Below are positions 26,148-34,716 of a DNA stretch of 64,000 nt, piece by piece. The stretch's first letter is position 1, and each line of letters begins with the position of its first letter. The position numbers and the translations under genes were made by a program. Source of the stretch: an uncultured Coriobacteriaceae bacterium. Its GTDB lineage: Bacteria > Actinomycetota > Coriobacteriia > Coriobacteriales > Atopobiaceae. Under the pieces are notes generated by a model. That model was not told the origin of the DNA, ran no database searches, and saw only the letters and a program-made list of their open reading frames with translations. The stretch lies in NCBI GenBank assembly GCA_902778135.1, contig CACYWP010000003.1, positions 148,476-212,475 on the forward strand. The letters are read 5' to 3'.

Positions 26148-27863
26148 CTAGCTGAGACGACCCGTGTCCATGGAGCAGACCCTGTCGGCAATGGCCATCG
26201 TCGAAGCCCGATGGCTGACCAGGACGACGGCGCGGCTTCCGCGCTCGCGTTCGATGCTGCGCAGGATCTGGCCTTCGTTCAAGGCATCCACGTTGCTGGT
26301 CGGCTCGTCGAGCAGGAGCAGCGGCGCATCGTGCAGGAAGGCCCGTGCGAGCCCCAGACGCTGGCGTTCGCCGCCCGAAAGCGTGTCACCCAGCTCTCCG
26401 ACCATGGTGTCATAGCCTTGCGGCAGGCTGGTCACGAAGTCATGGGCCGATGCGGCGCGGCACGCCGCCTCGATCTGCTCGTCGGTGGCGTCGGGACGCG
26501 CGATGCGCAGGTTCTCGCGAATGGAGTCGTGGAACAGGTGGGTGTCCTGCTCGACCAGCGCCTCCAGGCTGCGGAGGTTGGATGTGGGAAGCTGGCGAAC
26601 GTCGGTGTCGGAGATGCGCACCTCACCTCCGTCAACGTCCCAGAATCGCATCATCAGACGGCAGAGCGTGCTCTTTCCCGAGCCGCTACGACCGCAGATG
26701 CCCACGACCTCGCCCGGTGCCATCGAGACGCTCGCATGGTCCACGACGAGCTGGCCGGGGGCTCCGGGATAGGAGAAGGTCACATCGTCGGCAGTGATTC
26801 CCTCGAAGGCGACCTCGGTACCGTCCTCGGTCTCCCGCACCTGGGGCTCCTCGTCCAGGATGTCCAGCACACGGTCACCGGCGGCAAGGGTGCCCTGCAG
26901 GGTCGTGCCCAGGTTGGCCAGGGCAAGCACCGGCCCAAACGAGCTGAAAAGCGTGACCACCGCAACGATGGCGGCGGCGGGCTCCACCGACCCCGCAGCG
27001 ACCAGTCTCATCGCCACCACCAACTGGACCAGCGAGAAGCCGATGACCGAGGCCGTCGCCCATGCCGCGCTCTCGCCCGCGATGCGCCGGACCTCCCATT
27101 GGGTGCCCGCCAGGCGGCGCGACTCGGAGTCCATCGCCGCCAGCCTGGACGTACCGGCGTCGTACTGCAGCAGCTCGCGCAGGCCGCGCAGGCTCTGCAG
27201 GACGGTCCCGGAGAGGTGCGCCGCACCGTCGCGCATGCGCCTGCCCGCATCACCCGAGGTGCGCGAGGCCACGAGCGGCAACACCACGCCAACCGCAAGG
27301 TAGGCCATGCAGGCGACCAGCGCGAAGGCCGGATGGCGCAGGCCCATGAACGCGGCCATGCCCGCGCAGGTGATGACGGCGATCAGGATGGGGGATATGG
27401 TGTGCGCGTAGAAGACCTCCAGCAGCTCGACGTCGGCCGTGACAGTCGACACCAGCGCCCCACGGTCGGCCCCGGCGAGCTTGGCCGGGGCCAGGCGCCG
27501 CAGGGCGCCAAAGACCAAGTCGCGCACGTGCGCGAGCAGCTTGAAGGCGATGAAGTGGTTGCGGTTCTGCTCGATGTAGTGCAGGACGCCACGGGCCACC
27601 GCCAGGGCCAGCAGCACAAGGGGAGCCCAGGCCGTGGGGACCGGCACGCTTCCCACTTCGGCGATGCCCAGGGCCTCCGCGACGCCCAGCACGGGTATGG
27701 CCGTGGCGCAGACGAATCCCACCACGCCACAGGCGACCGAGATGGCCATCTGCCCTGCCAGCGGCCGCGTCAGACCCACCAGGCGCAGCATGACCTGCAT
27801 GCCGGAGCGATGCATGGTCGAGGCGCGTCCCTCGCGACGCGTTCCCCCGCTATTCCTCGGCAT
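26148..27863 (-). CDS. ABC exporter half-transporter, CydC-like
   Basis: 571 residues: six-helix type IV exporter domain (about 25-320), then an ATPase domain with Walker A GRSGSGKST near 392, Q-loop LVEQDTHLF, signature LSGGERQRL, Walker B LLLLDEPTS, and H-loop LVSHR. Placed second after the CydD-like gene with a 14-nt overlap, it most likely forms the heterodimer. CydDC proteins export thiols (cysteine, glutathione) needed for cytochrome bd assembly, but no cyd oxidase genes are in the window and other substrates are possible. ATG at 27863 is supported by GGAGGC. Confidence 0.82.
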   Translation of the reverse strand: MPRNSGGTRREGRASTMHRSGMQVMLRLVGLTRPLAGQMAISVACGVVGFVCATAIPVLGVAEALGIAEVGSVPVPTAWAPLVLLALAVARGVLHYIEQNRNHFIAFKLLAHVRDLVFGALRRLAPAKLAGADRGALVSTVTADVELLEVFYAHTISPILIAVITCAGMAAFMGLRHPAFALVACMAYLAVGVVLPLVASRTSGDAGRRMRDGAAHLSGTVLQSLRGLRELLQYDAGTSRLAAMDSESRRLAGTQWEVRRIAGESAAWATASVIGFSLVQLVVAMRLVAAGSVEPAAAIVAVVTLFSSFGPVLALANLGTTLQGTLAAGDRVLDILDEEPQVRETEDGTEVAFEGITADDVTFSYPGAPGQLVVDHASVSMAPGEVVGICGRSGSGKSTLCRLMMRFWDVDGGEVRISDTDVRQLPTSNLRSLEALVEQDTHLFHDSIRENLRIARPDATDEQIEAACRAASAHDFVTSLPQGYDTMVGELGDTLSGGERQRLGLARAFLHDAPLLLLDEPTSNVDALNEGQILRSIERERGSRAVVLVSHRASTMAIADRVCSMDTGRLS

Positions 27864-29589
27864 CTTCTGCCTCCCTCCGTCCGTAGCGTTCCAGCTCCTG
27901 CTGGGTCTCCCAGAGCGTGCGATAGGTCGGACAGGATTCCAGCAGCTCGTCGTGGGTGCCCTCCCCCACCACACGCCCTGCCTCCAGGACGCAGATGCGC
28001 GAGGCGCCGCAGACGCTGGCCAGGCGATGCGAGATGACCAGCACCGAGCGCCAGGCGGCCAGGGCCTCGACGGCGGCCATCAACGCCTCCTCGCTCTCGA
28101 TGTCGATGTTGCTCGTCGCCTCGTCGAAGACATAGACCGAGCTGTCGTGCATGAGCGCACGGGCCAGGGCCAGGCGCTGGCGCTGTCCGCCGGAGAGATT
28201 GGACGCCTCCTGCTCCAAGACGGTGTCCAGGCCCTGCTGGGAGTGCAGGAACGCAGCGAGGTTGGCTGCCTCGAGCGCCTGCCACATCTCGTCCTCGGAA
28301 GCTCCGGGGCGCGCCATCAGCAGGTTGTCACGTACGGTGCCACCGAAGAGGTAGCTGTCCAGACCCACCGTGGTGACCAGCTCGGACAGGCAGGAGCGTC
28401 GCAGGTCGCGTACCTCGCTCCCACCGATGCGCACGCTGCCCTCGTAGTCGGGCAGGATGCCGGCGACCAACGAGGCCAGCGTCGACTTTCCGCTGCCAGA
28501 CTCCCCGACGACGGCCACCATGCCGGTGGCAGGCAGCTCGAGCGAGACGTCGTCGAGCACGCGCGTGCCCTCCGAGAACGAGTAGGACGCATGGGAGAGG
28601 CAGACGGTGTCCGCAGGCGTTGCCTCGGCGGTGCCCTGAGGCGGCTCGGGCAGGGCGAGCAGGGAGAAGATCTTCTCGCTGGCTGCCATCCCGTTCATGG
28701 CCACGTGGAAGTAGGACCCCAGCTGGCGCATGGGAATGAAGAAGTCTGCGGAGAGCAGGACGATGAGCAGGCAGCCCATCTGGTCGACCGAACCAGTCGC
28801 AAGCGCGTGCAGGCCCACGGCTATGCCCGCGGCAGCACCGCCCAGGGCGACCACGTCCATCACGATGATGGAGTTGAGCTGCATGGACAGGACCCTCATC
28901 GTCACCTGGCGGAAGTGCTCGGCCTCCTCGTTCATGCGCTCGTGACGCGCCTCGTCGGCCTGGTAGATCTTGAGCGTCGTCAGGCCTTGGAGGTTCTCGA
29001 GGAAGTTGTCGGCGAGGTTGGCGTACTCGTCCCAGTACGCACCCAGGATGCGCTTGGCGATCTTCTGCACGATGACGATGACCACGGGAATCAGCGGCAC
29101 GCACACCAGCAGCGTCAGCGCCGAGGGGAGCGACACCGGCGCCAGGACCACGAAGAGCGTGAGGGGCGCCAGCACGGAGTAGAAGAGCTGGGGAAGGTAC
29201 TGGGCGAAGTAGGTCTCCAGCTGCTCGCAGCCCTCGACGGCCAGCTGCACGACCTCGGCCGTCGAAACCTGGGCGTCATAGGAGGGACCCAACACCAGCA
29301 GCTTCTCGACGATCTTGCGACGCAGCACGCGCTTGACGTCGCGGGCCGCTGCGAAGCTCTCGGCCGTCGCCTGGCGCGTCGAGATGGTGCGCAGGACCAT
29401 GGCCGCCACCAGGAGCAGGCAGGCCACCACGACGGGTGGACGGGTCCACGAGGCAAGGGCGGAGAGCATCCGGCACAGGGCATAGACCATGCAGATGTTG
29501 CCGACGAGGCCCACCAGCTGCCAGACGACCGTGGCAATGACGTGTCGCATGGCCTGGGGCACCAAGCCCAGCAGGCGTTTGTCCATCAT
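27850..29589 (-). CDS. ABC exporter half-transporter, CydD-like
   Basis: 579 residues with the CydD-like membrane domain: ETYFAQYLPQLFYSVLAPL and VCVPLIPVVIVIVQKIAKR match the family pattern. The ATPase has Walker A GESGSGKST near 360, signature LSGGQRQRL, Walker B VYVFDEATS and H-loop VISHR. First gene of the exporter pair. Two adjacent ATGs (29589, 29586) follow a weak GGAAG; an upstream ATG at 29652 has no ribosome site. A TATATCG -10-like element lies around 29635. Confidence 0.82.
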   Translation of the reverse strand: MMDKRLLGLVPQAMRHVIATVVWQLVGLVGNICMVYALCRMLSALASWTRPPVVVACLLLVAAMVLRTISTRQATAESFAAARDVKRVLRRKIVEKLLVLGPSYDAQVSTAEVVQLAVEGCEQLETYFAQYLPQLFYSVLAPLTLFVVLAPVSLPSALTLLVCVPLIPVVIVIVQKIAKRILGAYWDEYANLADNFLENLQGLTTLKIYQADEARHERMNEEAEHFRQVTMRVLSMQLNSIIVMDVVALGGAAAGIAVGLHALATGSVDQMGCLLIVLLSADFFIPMRQLGSYFHVAMNGMAASEKIFSLLALPEPPQGTAEATPADTVCLSHASYSFSEGTRVLDDVSLELPATGMVAVVGESGSGKSTLASLVAGILPDYEGSVRIGGSEVRDLRRSCLSELVTTVGLDSYLFGGTVRDNLLMARPGASEDEMWQALEAANLAAFLHSQQGLDTVLEQEASNLSGGQRQRLALARALMHDSSVYVFDEATSNIDIESEEALMAAVEALAAWRSVLVISHRLASVCGASRICVLEAGRVVGEGTHDELLESCPTYRTLWETQQELERYGRREAEDAEE

Positions 29590-29698
29590 AGGCGGCTCGC
29601 TTCCAGAGACGTGCAACCGACAACTCGAAATTGTTCGATATAGGTTACTCATGATAGGCGTTCGTCGCGACACAATTGCCCGTCGCAACGTCGATAGC

Positions 29699-29738
29699 AA
29701 AGGACGGCCCCACGAGACCACATGGTCCCATGGGGCCG
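29699..29738 (-). terminator. Terminator of the SPFH/zinc-ribbon gene
   Basis: On the minus strand CGGCCCCA (with a nested GACC/GGTC stem) pairs with TGGGGCCG and is followed by TCCTTT. It lies 37 bp past the stop at 29775. Confidence 0.75.
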
Positions 29739-29774
29739 CCCCGTCATGCAGAGGTCAGGCGCTCCCGACGCGGC

Positions 29775-31070
29775 CTACGCGGGACGCGGGCTGCCGCACT
29801 CCATGCAGAACTTCGCCGCCATCGCATTGACGTGCCCGCAGGAGCAGACCCACTCGTCGGCGGGCTTCTTGGTGCCGCACTCCATGCAGAACTTGCCGGT
29901 GTTCTCGCTGCCGCAGTTGGGGCAGGTCCACGTGCCCGCAGGGGCCGGCTTGGGCGTGCCGCATTCCATGCAGAACTTGCCGGTGTTCACGCTGCCGCAG
30001 CTGGGACAGGTCCAGCCGTCGGCCGCAGGGGCCGCCTGTCCCGGTGCGGTGACCTGGTAGGCATTGGCCGGCTGCTGGTAGGGCTGGCTCGTGTCGTAGA
30101 TGCCCGTGGCTCCCATGGCAGCGGCCGCGCTCTGGGCCATGTTGAGGTTGGCGAAGCCCACCATCGCGCCTGCCTCGTTGCTGGCGGCTGCCTTCATCAC
30201 GTCACCCTGCCACATGGAGGCGTTCGCGGCGCGCATGTTGGGGTCGCGCATGACGGCCGTCAGCTGCAGCTGCTTGATGCGCTCCTCGTCCTCGGGGATG
30301 GCAGCGATGGTGTTGATGCCGACGGCGACCACCTTGATACCGCGGCGCTGGGTCCACTTGACCGACAGCTCCTCCTCCATCGCCTCGGCAAGCTCCATCG
30401 TGTGGGCGGGGAACAGGCTGAAGCGGATGCCCATGGCGGACAGGCGTCCGAAGCCGGGCTGCAGCGCCGTGAGAAACTCGCTGCGCATCTGGCCAGCAAT
30501 CTGGTCCAGACGATAGCTGTCGGTCACGTTGGCCGCGACCTCGCGGTAGAACAGCAGCGGGTCGACGATTCGGAAGGAGTACTCGCCGTTGCAACGGCAG
30601 CCGATGTCGGTGTCCAGGCCGATGTTGGCATCCACCACGCGCACCGTGACCGGAGCGGGCGTACCGTACTTGTTGCCCATGATCTCCTTGGTGTTGACGA
30701 AGTAGACGCGCAGGTCGTTGGCCGCATTGCCACCAAAGGTGAAGCGCTCGCCGATGCGCAGGAAGGTCGCCTTGACCTGCTCGCCCAGCTCGCCGTAGAA
30801 GATGGAGGGCTCGGTGCCGCCCTCGAAGACGAACTGGCCCGGCTCGGCGCACACCTCGACGATGGCGCCTTGATGCACGATGAGCATGCACTGGCCCTCG
30901 TTGACGGCGATGATGGAGCCGTCGGTGATGAGGTTGTCGTTGCCGCCCGTGCGCTTGCGGCCCTTGACCATCAGCACGTTGTTGGGGATGGAATCGCAAT
31001 AGATGTAGTCACGCCACTGCTCGCTGAGCACGCCCGCGGCCGCTTCCAGCCCTGCTCTCAGAAGTCCCAT
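29775..31070 (-). CDS. SPFH-domain (YdjI-type) protein with three C-terminal zinc ribbons
   Basis: 431 residues. The N-terminal two thirds are the YdjI/'virion core-like' SPFH domain (DYIYCDSIPNNVLMVKGRKR ... GIKVVAVGINTIAAIPEDEE). A Gln/Ala/Pro linker leads to three zinc ribbons near 357-431: WTCPSCGSVNTGKFCMECG, WTCPNCGSENTGKFCMECG, and WVCSCGHVNAMAAKFCMECG. The first two are near copies, so one arose by duplication. SPFH proteins form membrane-associated oligomers. The DUF4428 gene lies 50 nt upstream in the same direction and probably shares its transcript. GAGGGGAG precedes the ATG. Confidence 0.87.
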   Translation of the reverse strand: MGLLRAGLEAAAGVLSEQWRDYIYCDSIPNNVLMVKGRKRTGGNDNLITDGSIIAVNEGQCMLIVHQGAIVEVCAEPGQFVFEGGTEPSIFYGELGEQVKATFLRIGERFTFGGNAANDLRVYFVNTKEIMGNKYGTPAPVTVRVVDANIGLDTDIGCRCNGEYSFRIVDPLLFYREVAANVTDSYRLDQIAGQMRSEFLTALQPGFGRLSAMGIRFSLFPAHTMELAEAMEEELSVKWTQRRGIKVVAVGINTIAAIPEDEERIKQLQLTAVMRDPNMRAANASMWQGDVMKAAASNEAGAMVGFANLNMAQSAAAAMGATGIYDTSQPYQQPANAYQVTAPGQAAPAADGWTCPSCGSVNTGKFCMECGTPKPAPAGTWTCPNCGSENTGKFCMECGTKKPADEWVCSCGHVNAMAAKFCMECGSPRPA

Positions 31071-31120
31071 GGTTGCTCCCCTCTATAGGAACGGGTTGCC
31101 TGTCGGTTCATTCGATAAGG

Positions 31121-32068
31121 TTATCGGTTCTGGCGCCTGAAGTCTGCCTTTGCCTGTCCGAAGGCACGATTCTGGCGGGTCGTCGCCTGCTGGGTCCCAA
31201 AGCCCCGGTCGTCATAGTCCTGGTCATAGTCCTGGTCATACTGCTGCCGTGTCCGACCATACTGCTGTTGGCCGTACTGCTGCTGATCGTACTGCTGCTG
31301 TCCGAAGTCCTGCGAGACCGACGGACTGGCGTCGTGGGCCATCACGGACTGCAGGCTGCCGCCGCAATACTCGCAGCATCCGTTCGCGTCCGGCATCGTG
31401 GTCGCCAGGCAATTGGGACAGGTGACAGCCCTCTTGGGGGCTGCGGCCGCACGCTGCTGGGTATGGATGCCCGTTAGTGCGTTGCGTACCGCCCGCGCCT
31501 TCGATTCCGCCTCGTGGTACTCGGTCGAGGTCTTCTTGTCGATGCGACTGCTGTTGACCTTCCAGCTGATCTCCGAGAAATACGGACTGCTGACAAAGAC
31601 CTTGACGTAGATGTCATAGTCGATGTCATAGCGCGGTGGGTTGTAGGAGACCTCCTCACCCTGTGCGTTCGTGCGCTTGATCTCGGTCTTGGACTCGCGC
31701 ACCTCGGTGTCGCAACCGGTTATCTGCGAGAGCTCCATCAGGTCGGGGTTCGACGAGCGCCAGTTGGACTGGTTGGTGATGATGAGACGGCCTGCATTCT
31801 CGTCGAGATAGACCTTCTTGCCACCACCGTCGATGGTGGTCGTCGGGTTGAAGGACGCCACCTGACGTGCGTTTTCCTCGCGATACGCCAGCTGGGTGCG
31901 GATGTCCTCCGCCGTTGAGCTGCGATATCCGTTGAAGTAGGGAGAGAGCTTGCCGCTGCAATCCTTGCAGATGTGACCGTCGGAAATCTTGGTCTTGCCA
32001 AGCATGCCGAGTTCCTTGCCACAGATGGCGCAGTTCTTCTTCTCGAACAGACTCCCTAAAAAGGCCAT
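31121..32068 (-). CDS. DUF4428 zinc-finger protein with Gln/Tyr-rich low-complexity tail
   Basis: 315 residues. The N-terminus is a DUF4428 treble-clef ribbon (NCAICGKELGMLGKTKISDG then CKDC). The middle part resembles domains that carry a YDIYVKV beta segment. A second zinc ribbon (CPNCLATTMPDANGCCEYC) follows near 220-240. The last ~70 residues are a repeat of QQQYD/QQQYG and QDYDQDYD units, a prion-like composition rare in bacteria. AGGTGGG stands before the ATG. It is probably co-transcribed with the SPFH gene. Function unknown; the pair looks like a membrane-associated scaffold. Confidence 0.75.
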   Translation of the reverse strand: MAFLGSLFEKKNCAICGKELGMLGKTKISDGHICKDCSGKLSPYFNGYRSSTAEDIRTQLAYREENARQVASFNPTTTIDGGGKKVYLDENAGRLIITNQSNWRSSNPDLMELSQITGCDTEVRESKTEIKRTNAQGEEVSYNPPRYDIDYDIYVKVFVSSPYFSEISWKVNSSRIDKKTSTEYHEAESKARAVRNALTGIHTQQRAAAAPKRAVTCPNCLATTMPDANGCCEYCGGSLQSVMAHDASPSVSQDFGQQQYDQQQYGQQQYGRTRQQYDQDYDQDYDDRGFGTQQATTRQNRAFGQAKADFRRQNR

Positions 32069-32392
32069 AGTCCCACCTCACCTTTATGTCTCGATACGGA
32101 AACATGGTTCACTTCGCTAGTATCTCAGCCTGCCCATGGGTCGCGCGTCGCCCATGGGGGCATTTTCGCCGAGCGGGGCGGCGAGTGGCAAGTGGGGAGA
32201 GACGTTCCTGGCCATCGGTTGCCGACAGACAAGGCTGTCAACTTGCCTTTCCTAACGGCGGTCCTGCATGCGAGGCACCATCCCGCTGCGATAGACTCTT
32301 ACCGGCAGACAGGGAGGCTGAGCCCGCCTGATTCAGCCGACGTCGATGAGACGCGGCCCGGCCATGACAGTCCAGGTGAGGGAGGACGTGAC
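32069..32392. other. Intergenic region between divergent DUF4428 and EIIB genes
   Basis: 324 bp without a convincing gene. It holds two copies of GCCCATGGG (around 32133-32158) separated by a GC-rich spacer, and the inverted repeat GACAG-N6-CTGTC (about 32224-32240). No riboswitch was recognised. Promoters for both flanking genes must lie here but no clear -35/-10 pair stands out. Confidence 0.5.
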
Positions 32393-32833
32393 ATGTTGCG
32401 CATCGTAGTCTGCTGTCTGGGAGGTGCATCGTCGAGCACGATGGCCAAGCACTTCAACGACCAGCTCGTGGAGAAGGGCCTGACTGACCGGTACTCCATG
32501 TCGTTCATGCCGTTCTCCCTGCTGACGGCAGAGGGGCCGACCTTCTTCTCGCGCAAGGGAAACCTGCAGGAACGATTCGACGTGGCATTGCTCTGCCCAC
32601 ACCAGAAGTTCGAGGCAAAGCGACTCGTACCGAAGCTGACGATCCCCGTCTTCGTCATCCCCATGCGCATGTACGGACCTGTTGACGTGGAATACCTCAT
32701 CGAGGACGCAGAGGACGTGCTGGAACTGTGGAACCAGGGCATGCCCAACGTGGTGGAGTTCCCCGACGAGGGACGCTCGATGGTCGCCATACGCAGGATC
32801 TCGCATCGTCGTTGGGCTGCGGGACAGGGGTAG
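32393..32833 (+). CDS. Orphan PTS EIIB component (lactose/cellobiose-type fold)
   Basis: 146 residues. LRIVVCCLGGASSSTMAKHF is the phosphorylated-Cys P-loop of lactose/chitobiose EIIB proteins (Cys7 or Cys8), and the parallel-strand pattern (VALLCPHQ, IPVFVIPMRMYG) continues the fold. It is longer than typical 100-residue EIIB proteins, with a 40-residue C-terminal extension (ELWNQGMPNVVEFPDEGRS). No EIIA or EIIC is adjacent, so it may act in trans or as a regulator. GGGAGG lies 8 nt before the ATG. Confidence 0.78.
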   Translation: MLRIVVCCLGGASSSTMAKHFNDQLVEKGLTDRYSMSFMPFSLLTAEGPTFFSRKGNLQERFDVALLCPHQKFEAKRLVPKLTIPVFVIPMRMYGPVDVEYLIEDAEDVLELWNQGMPNVVEFPDEGRSMVAIRRISHRRWAAGQG

Positions 32834-32922
32834 GAGACGGAGCGATGGGAAGGCTCTTACCCCATACCTTCCCACTTTGTAGACCGCTTGTATGATTGCA
32901 GGGTCTCTCGTGGTTTGAATGC

Positions 32923-32958
32923 AAAAACAGGCCAGACGCTTTACCACGTCTGACCTGC
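32923..32958 (-). terminator. Rho-independent terminator of the interrupted tRNA-Thr
   Basis: On the minus strand CAGGTCAGACG pairs with CGTCTGGCCTG and is followed by TTTTTGC. It begins 10 nt after the tRNA 3' end, as expected for a monocistronic tRNA unit. Confidence 0.9.
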
Positions 32959-32967
32959 GAAGATTCG

Positions 32968-33014
32968 TGGAGCCGGATAGCAGACTCGAACTGCTGGCCT
33001 ACGCATTACGAGGG
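32968..33014 (-). other. attL: 3' half of tRNA-Thr(CGU) left by prophage insertion
   Basis: On the minus strand the sequence contains the anticodon loop CTCGTAA (anticodon CGU), the 3' anticodon stem TGCGT, variable loop AGGCC, T arm AGCAG-TTCGAGT-CTGCT (perfect stem), acceptor strand ATCCGGC, discriminator T and encoded CCA. The 5' half (D arm, 5' anticodon stem) is absent: AATAC lies where ACGCA should be. The break falls at the anticodon loop, a standard tyrosine-integrase crossover site, and the integrase gene is 170 bp away. Confidence 0.85.
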
Positions 33015-33187
33015 TATTAAATCCTCGGCAGCAGCGGCAGCACAGGCAGGACGGGCAGGCACGGAAGAACGTTTCCGCAGGTAGTTACGTTGCCGCAGAT
33101 AAGGCCCTAATCTTGCACCAGACAATCCGAACGACATTTTTGGACGGTTTTTGACCACGGATTGGGCTGACTTGATTGGGGACACAG

Positions 33188-34354
33188 ATGAACGTATACG
33201 CACGAAAGCGCCGCGGGGTGTGGAACATCCAGGTCGTGGCAATGATCAACGGCAAGAGATTCGAGCGGTGGCACAAGACCAACGTGCCGTGCAACGACTC
33301 CGACAACAAGGGGAAGCAGAAGGCGCTCCGGCTCGGCCGAGAGTGGATCGAGGGCATCGAGGACACGCTACAGGCGGCGGGGGTCACGGCCACAAGGAGC
33401 CTCCACGACTACTGCGTCAACTACATCGACTCGCAGGTGACCATGGGGCAAATCGAGGCATCCACCAGGAAGGGATACAACACCTACCTCAACTACATCC
33501 GCGACTACTTCGGCGAGCAGACCATAACCGACGTGAGCACGTCCGACATAGAGGGGTACCTGGTCTGGCTCAGGGACGACAAGGGGCTCTGTGCCAACAG
33601 CACCAAGAAGGCCTACAACATCCTAAAGGGCTGCATGAAGCATGCCGTGATCGCGCGCGAGCTCAGGTGGAACCCCTGTGACGCCATACCGGCACCGAGA
33701 CAGGAGAAGGTCCTGCCCAACCCGCTCACGGAGCAGTCGCGCCAGACGTTCCTCGAGCGGATGGAGGGCCTGCCACTCACGCCCGAGGTCATGGGAATCT
33801 GGATCTGCTACTACACCGGGTGCAGGCGCGGGGAGGCGGCGCACCTCCGCTGGGAGGATGTCACCTACGGCAAGAACGGCGCGGGCTCGTTCGCTGCGAT
33901 CACCGGCTCGATCGGAGACAAGAAGGGCGGCACCTACGAGAAGTCCACCAAGAGCGGCCGCGAGCGCGTCGTGCCCCTGCCGCCCGCCCTGGTGCGCCTC
34001 CTGCAGGAGCGCCAGTCGGCCATGGTCGACGAGTGCATCTATGCCGGCATAGCCTTCGACAAGAGGCTGTTCGTCTGCGGCGAGGTGGACGGGCGCTGGC
34101 TGCGTCCCGAGCGGCTCACCAAGTGGTGGAACGTCCACAGGTCCGAATGGCGGCTGATGGGCGTCCAGGGGAGGGTGCCGGTGCTGCACGACCTGCGGCA
34201 CACGTACGCCACCATAGCCGTGCGCAACATGGACCCGAAGACGGCGCAGAGCATACTAGGCCACGCGGACATAAACATGACGATGGCCTATGCTGCAACG
34301 GACCTGTCCCACATCTCGGCCGCAGGCTCGGCGATGGGCGGGGCGCTCGGATAG
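33188..34354 (+). CDS. int: Tyrosine-type phage integrase
   Basis: 388 residues. An N-terminal arm-binding domain (NVYARKRRGVWNIQVVAMIN), a core-binding SAM-like domain (about 75-160), and a catalytic domain with Arg in TGCRRGEAAHL, HDLRHTY, LGHADI and the Tyr of MAYA near 367. It catalyses site-specific insertion into the tRNA-Thr gene. ATG at 33188 follows TGGGGAC; a TTG 12 nt earlier is also in frame. CCGCAGGTA and CCGCAGATA (33077-33104) upstream look like arm-type repeats. Its own terminator follows. Confidence 0.93.
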   Translation: MNVYARKRRGVWNIQVVAMINGKRFERWHKTNVPCNDSDNKGKQKALRLGREWIEGIEDTLQAAGVTATRSLHDYCVNYIDSQVTMGQIEASTRKGYNTYLNYIRDYFGEQTITDVSTSDIEGYLVWLRDDKGLCANSTKKAYNILKGCMKHAVIARELRWNPCDAIPAPRQEKVLPNPLTEQSRQTFLERMEGLPLTPEVMGIWICYYTGCRRGEAAHLRWEDVTYGKNGAGSFAAITGSIGDKKGGTYEKSTKSGRERVVPLPPALVRLLQERQSAMVDECIYAGIAFDKRLFVCGEVDGRWLRPERLTKWWNVHRSEWRLMGVQGRVPVLHDLRHTYATIAVRNMDPKTAQSILGHADINMTMAYAATDLSHISAAGSAMGGALG

Positions 34355-34370
34355 GCGGTTTTGCCCAAGG

Positions 34371-34406
34371 CGGACGCGTAAGAGTGTAATCTCAGGCGTC
34401 CGTTTT
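34371..34406 (+). terminator. Terminator of the integrase gene
   Basis: CGGACGC (34371-34377) pairs with GCGTCCG (34396-34402) and TTTT follows, 17 bp after the int stop. Confidence 0.75.
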
Positions 34407-34485
34407 GCCACCCAGAGGTCGTGTTACATGGTTTCAAGCCCTTAAAATGGCTCACAACAAGCCGTTTACCTGCGAAAACGCAAGA

Positions 34486-34515
34486 AGCCCGGCGCCCCGT
34501 GAGGGGCGCCGGGCT
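34486..34515 (-). terminator. Terminator of the prophage late operon
   Basis: AGCCCGGCGCCCC pairs over 13 bp with GGGGCGCCGGGCT around a 4-nt loop. On the minus strand it is followed by TCTTGCGTTTT. It is the last element after the lysis cassette. The rest of the gap between int and the late genes (34,407-34,575) holds no other feature I could support. Confidence 0.85.
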
Positions 34516-34575
34516 CCATTAGGTTGCATTAGTTCCCATATAACATCTGATATGTTTCGCGCCTGTTTTTGCCCG

Positions 34576-34716
34576 TCAGCAGTTCACCGCGACGATGGCG
34601 GCGATTACCATCCTAATCGCGAGGGCCAGGAGACGCGACAGCACAAAGATAGTCGTTCCGGTCCCTGCGAGCAGGGCGATTCCGATCGCGATGCCGGGAC
34701 CGCGATCATCATCCAT
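34576..34716 (-). CDS. Very small membrane protein at the end of the lysis cassette
   Basis: 46 residues: an acidic start (MDDDRGP), then two hydrophobic stretches (GIAIGIALLAGTGTTIFVL and LALAIRMVIAAIVAVNC). It overlaps the end of the preceding gene by 8 nt and GGGGGTGAC lies upstream of the ATG, both supporting translation. It may be a holin partner or antiholin. No family recognised. Confidence 0.5.
   Translation of the reverse strand: MDDDRGPGIAIGIALLAGTGTTIFVLSRLLALAIRMVIAAIVAVNC

Noticed and set aside
31240..31330. Tandem DNA repeat or microsatellite in the DUF4428 gene
   Set aside because: The short repeats follow the QQQYG/QDYDQD codons in frame and are explained by the low-complexity protein tail.
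32968..33014. A functional tRNA gene
   Set aside because: Only the 3' half is present; the D arm and 5' acceptor strand are missing, so it cannot fold as a tRNA.
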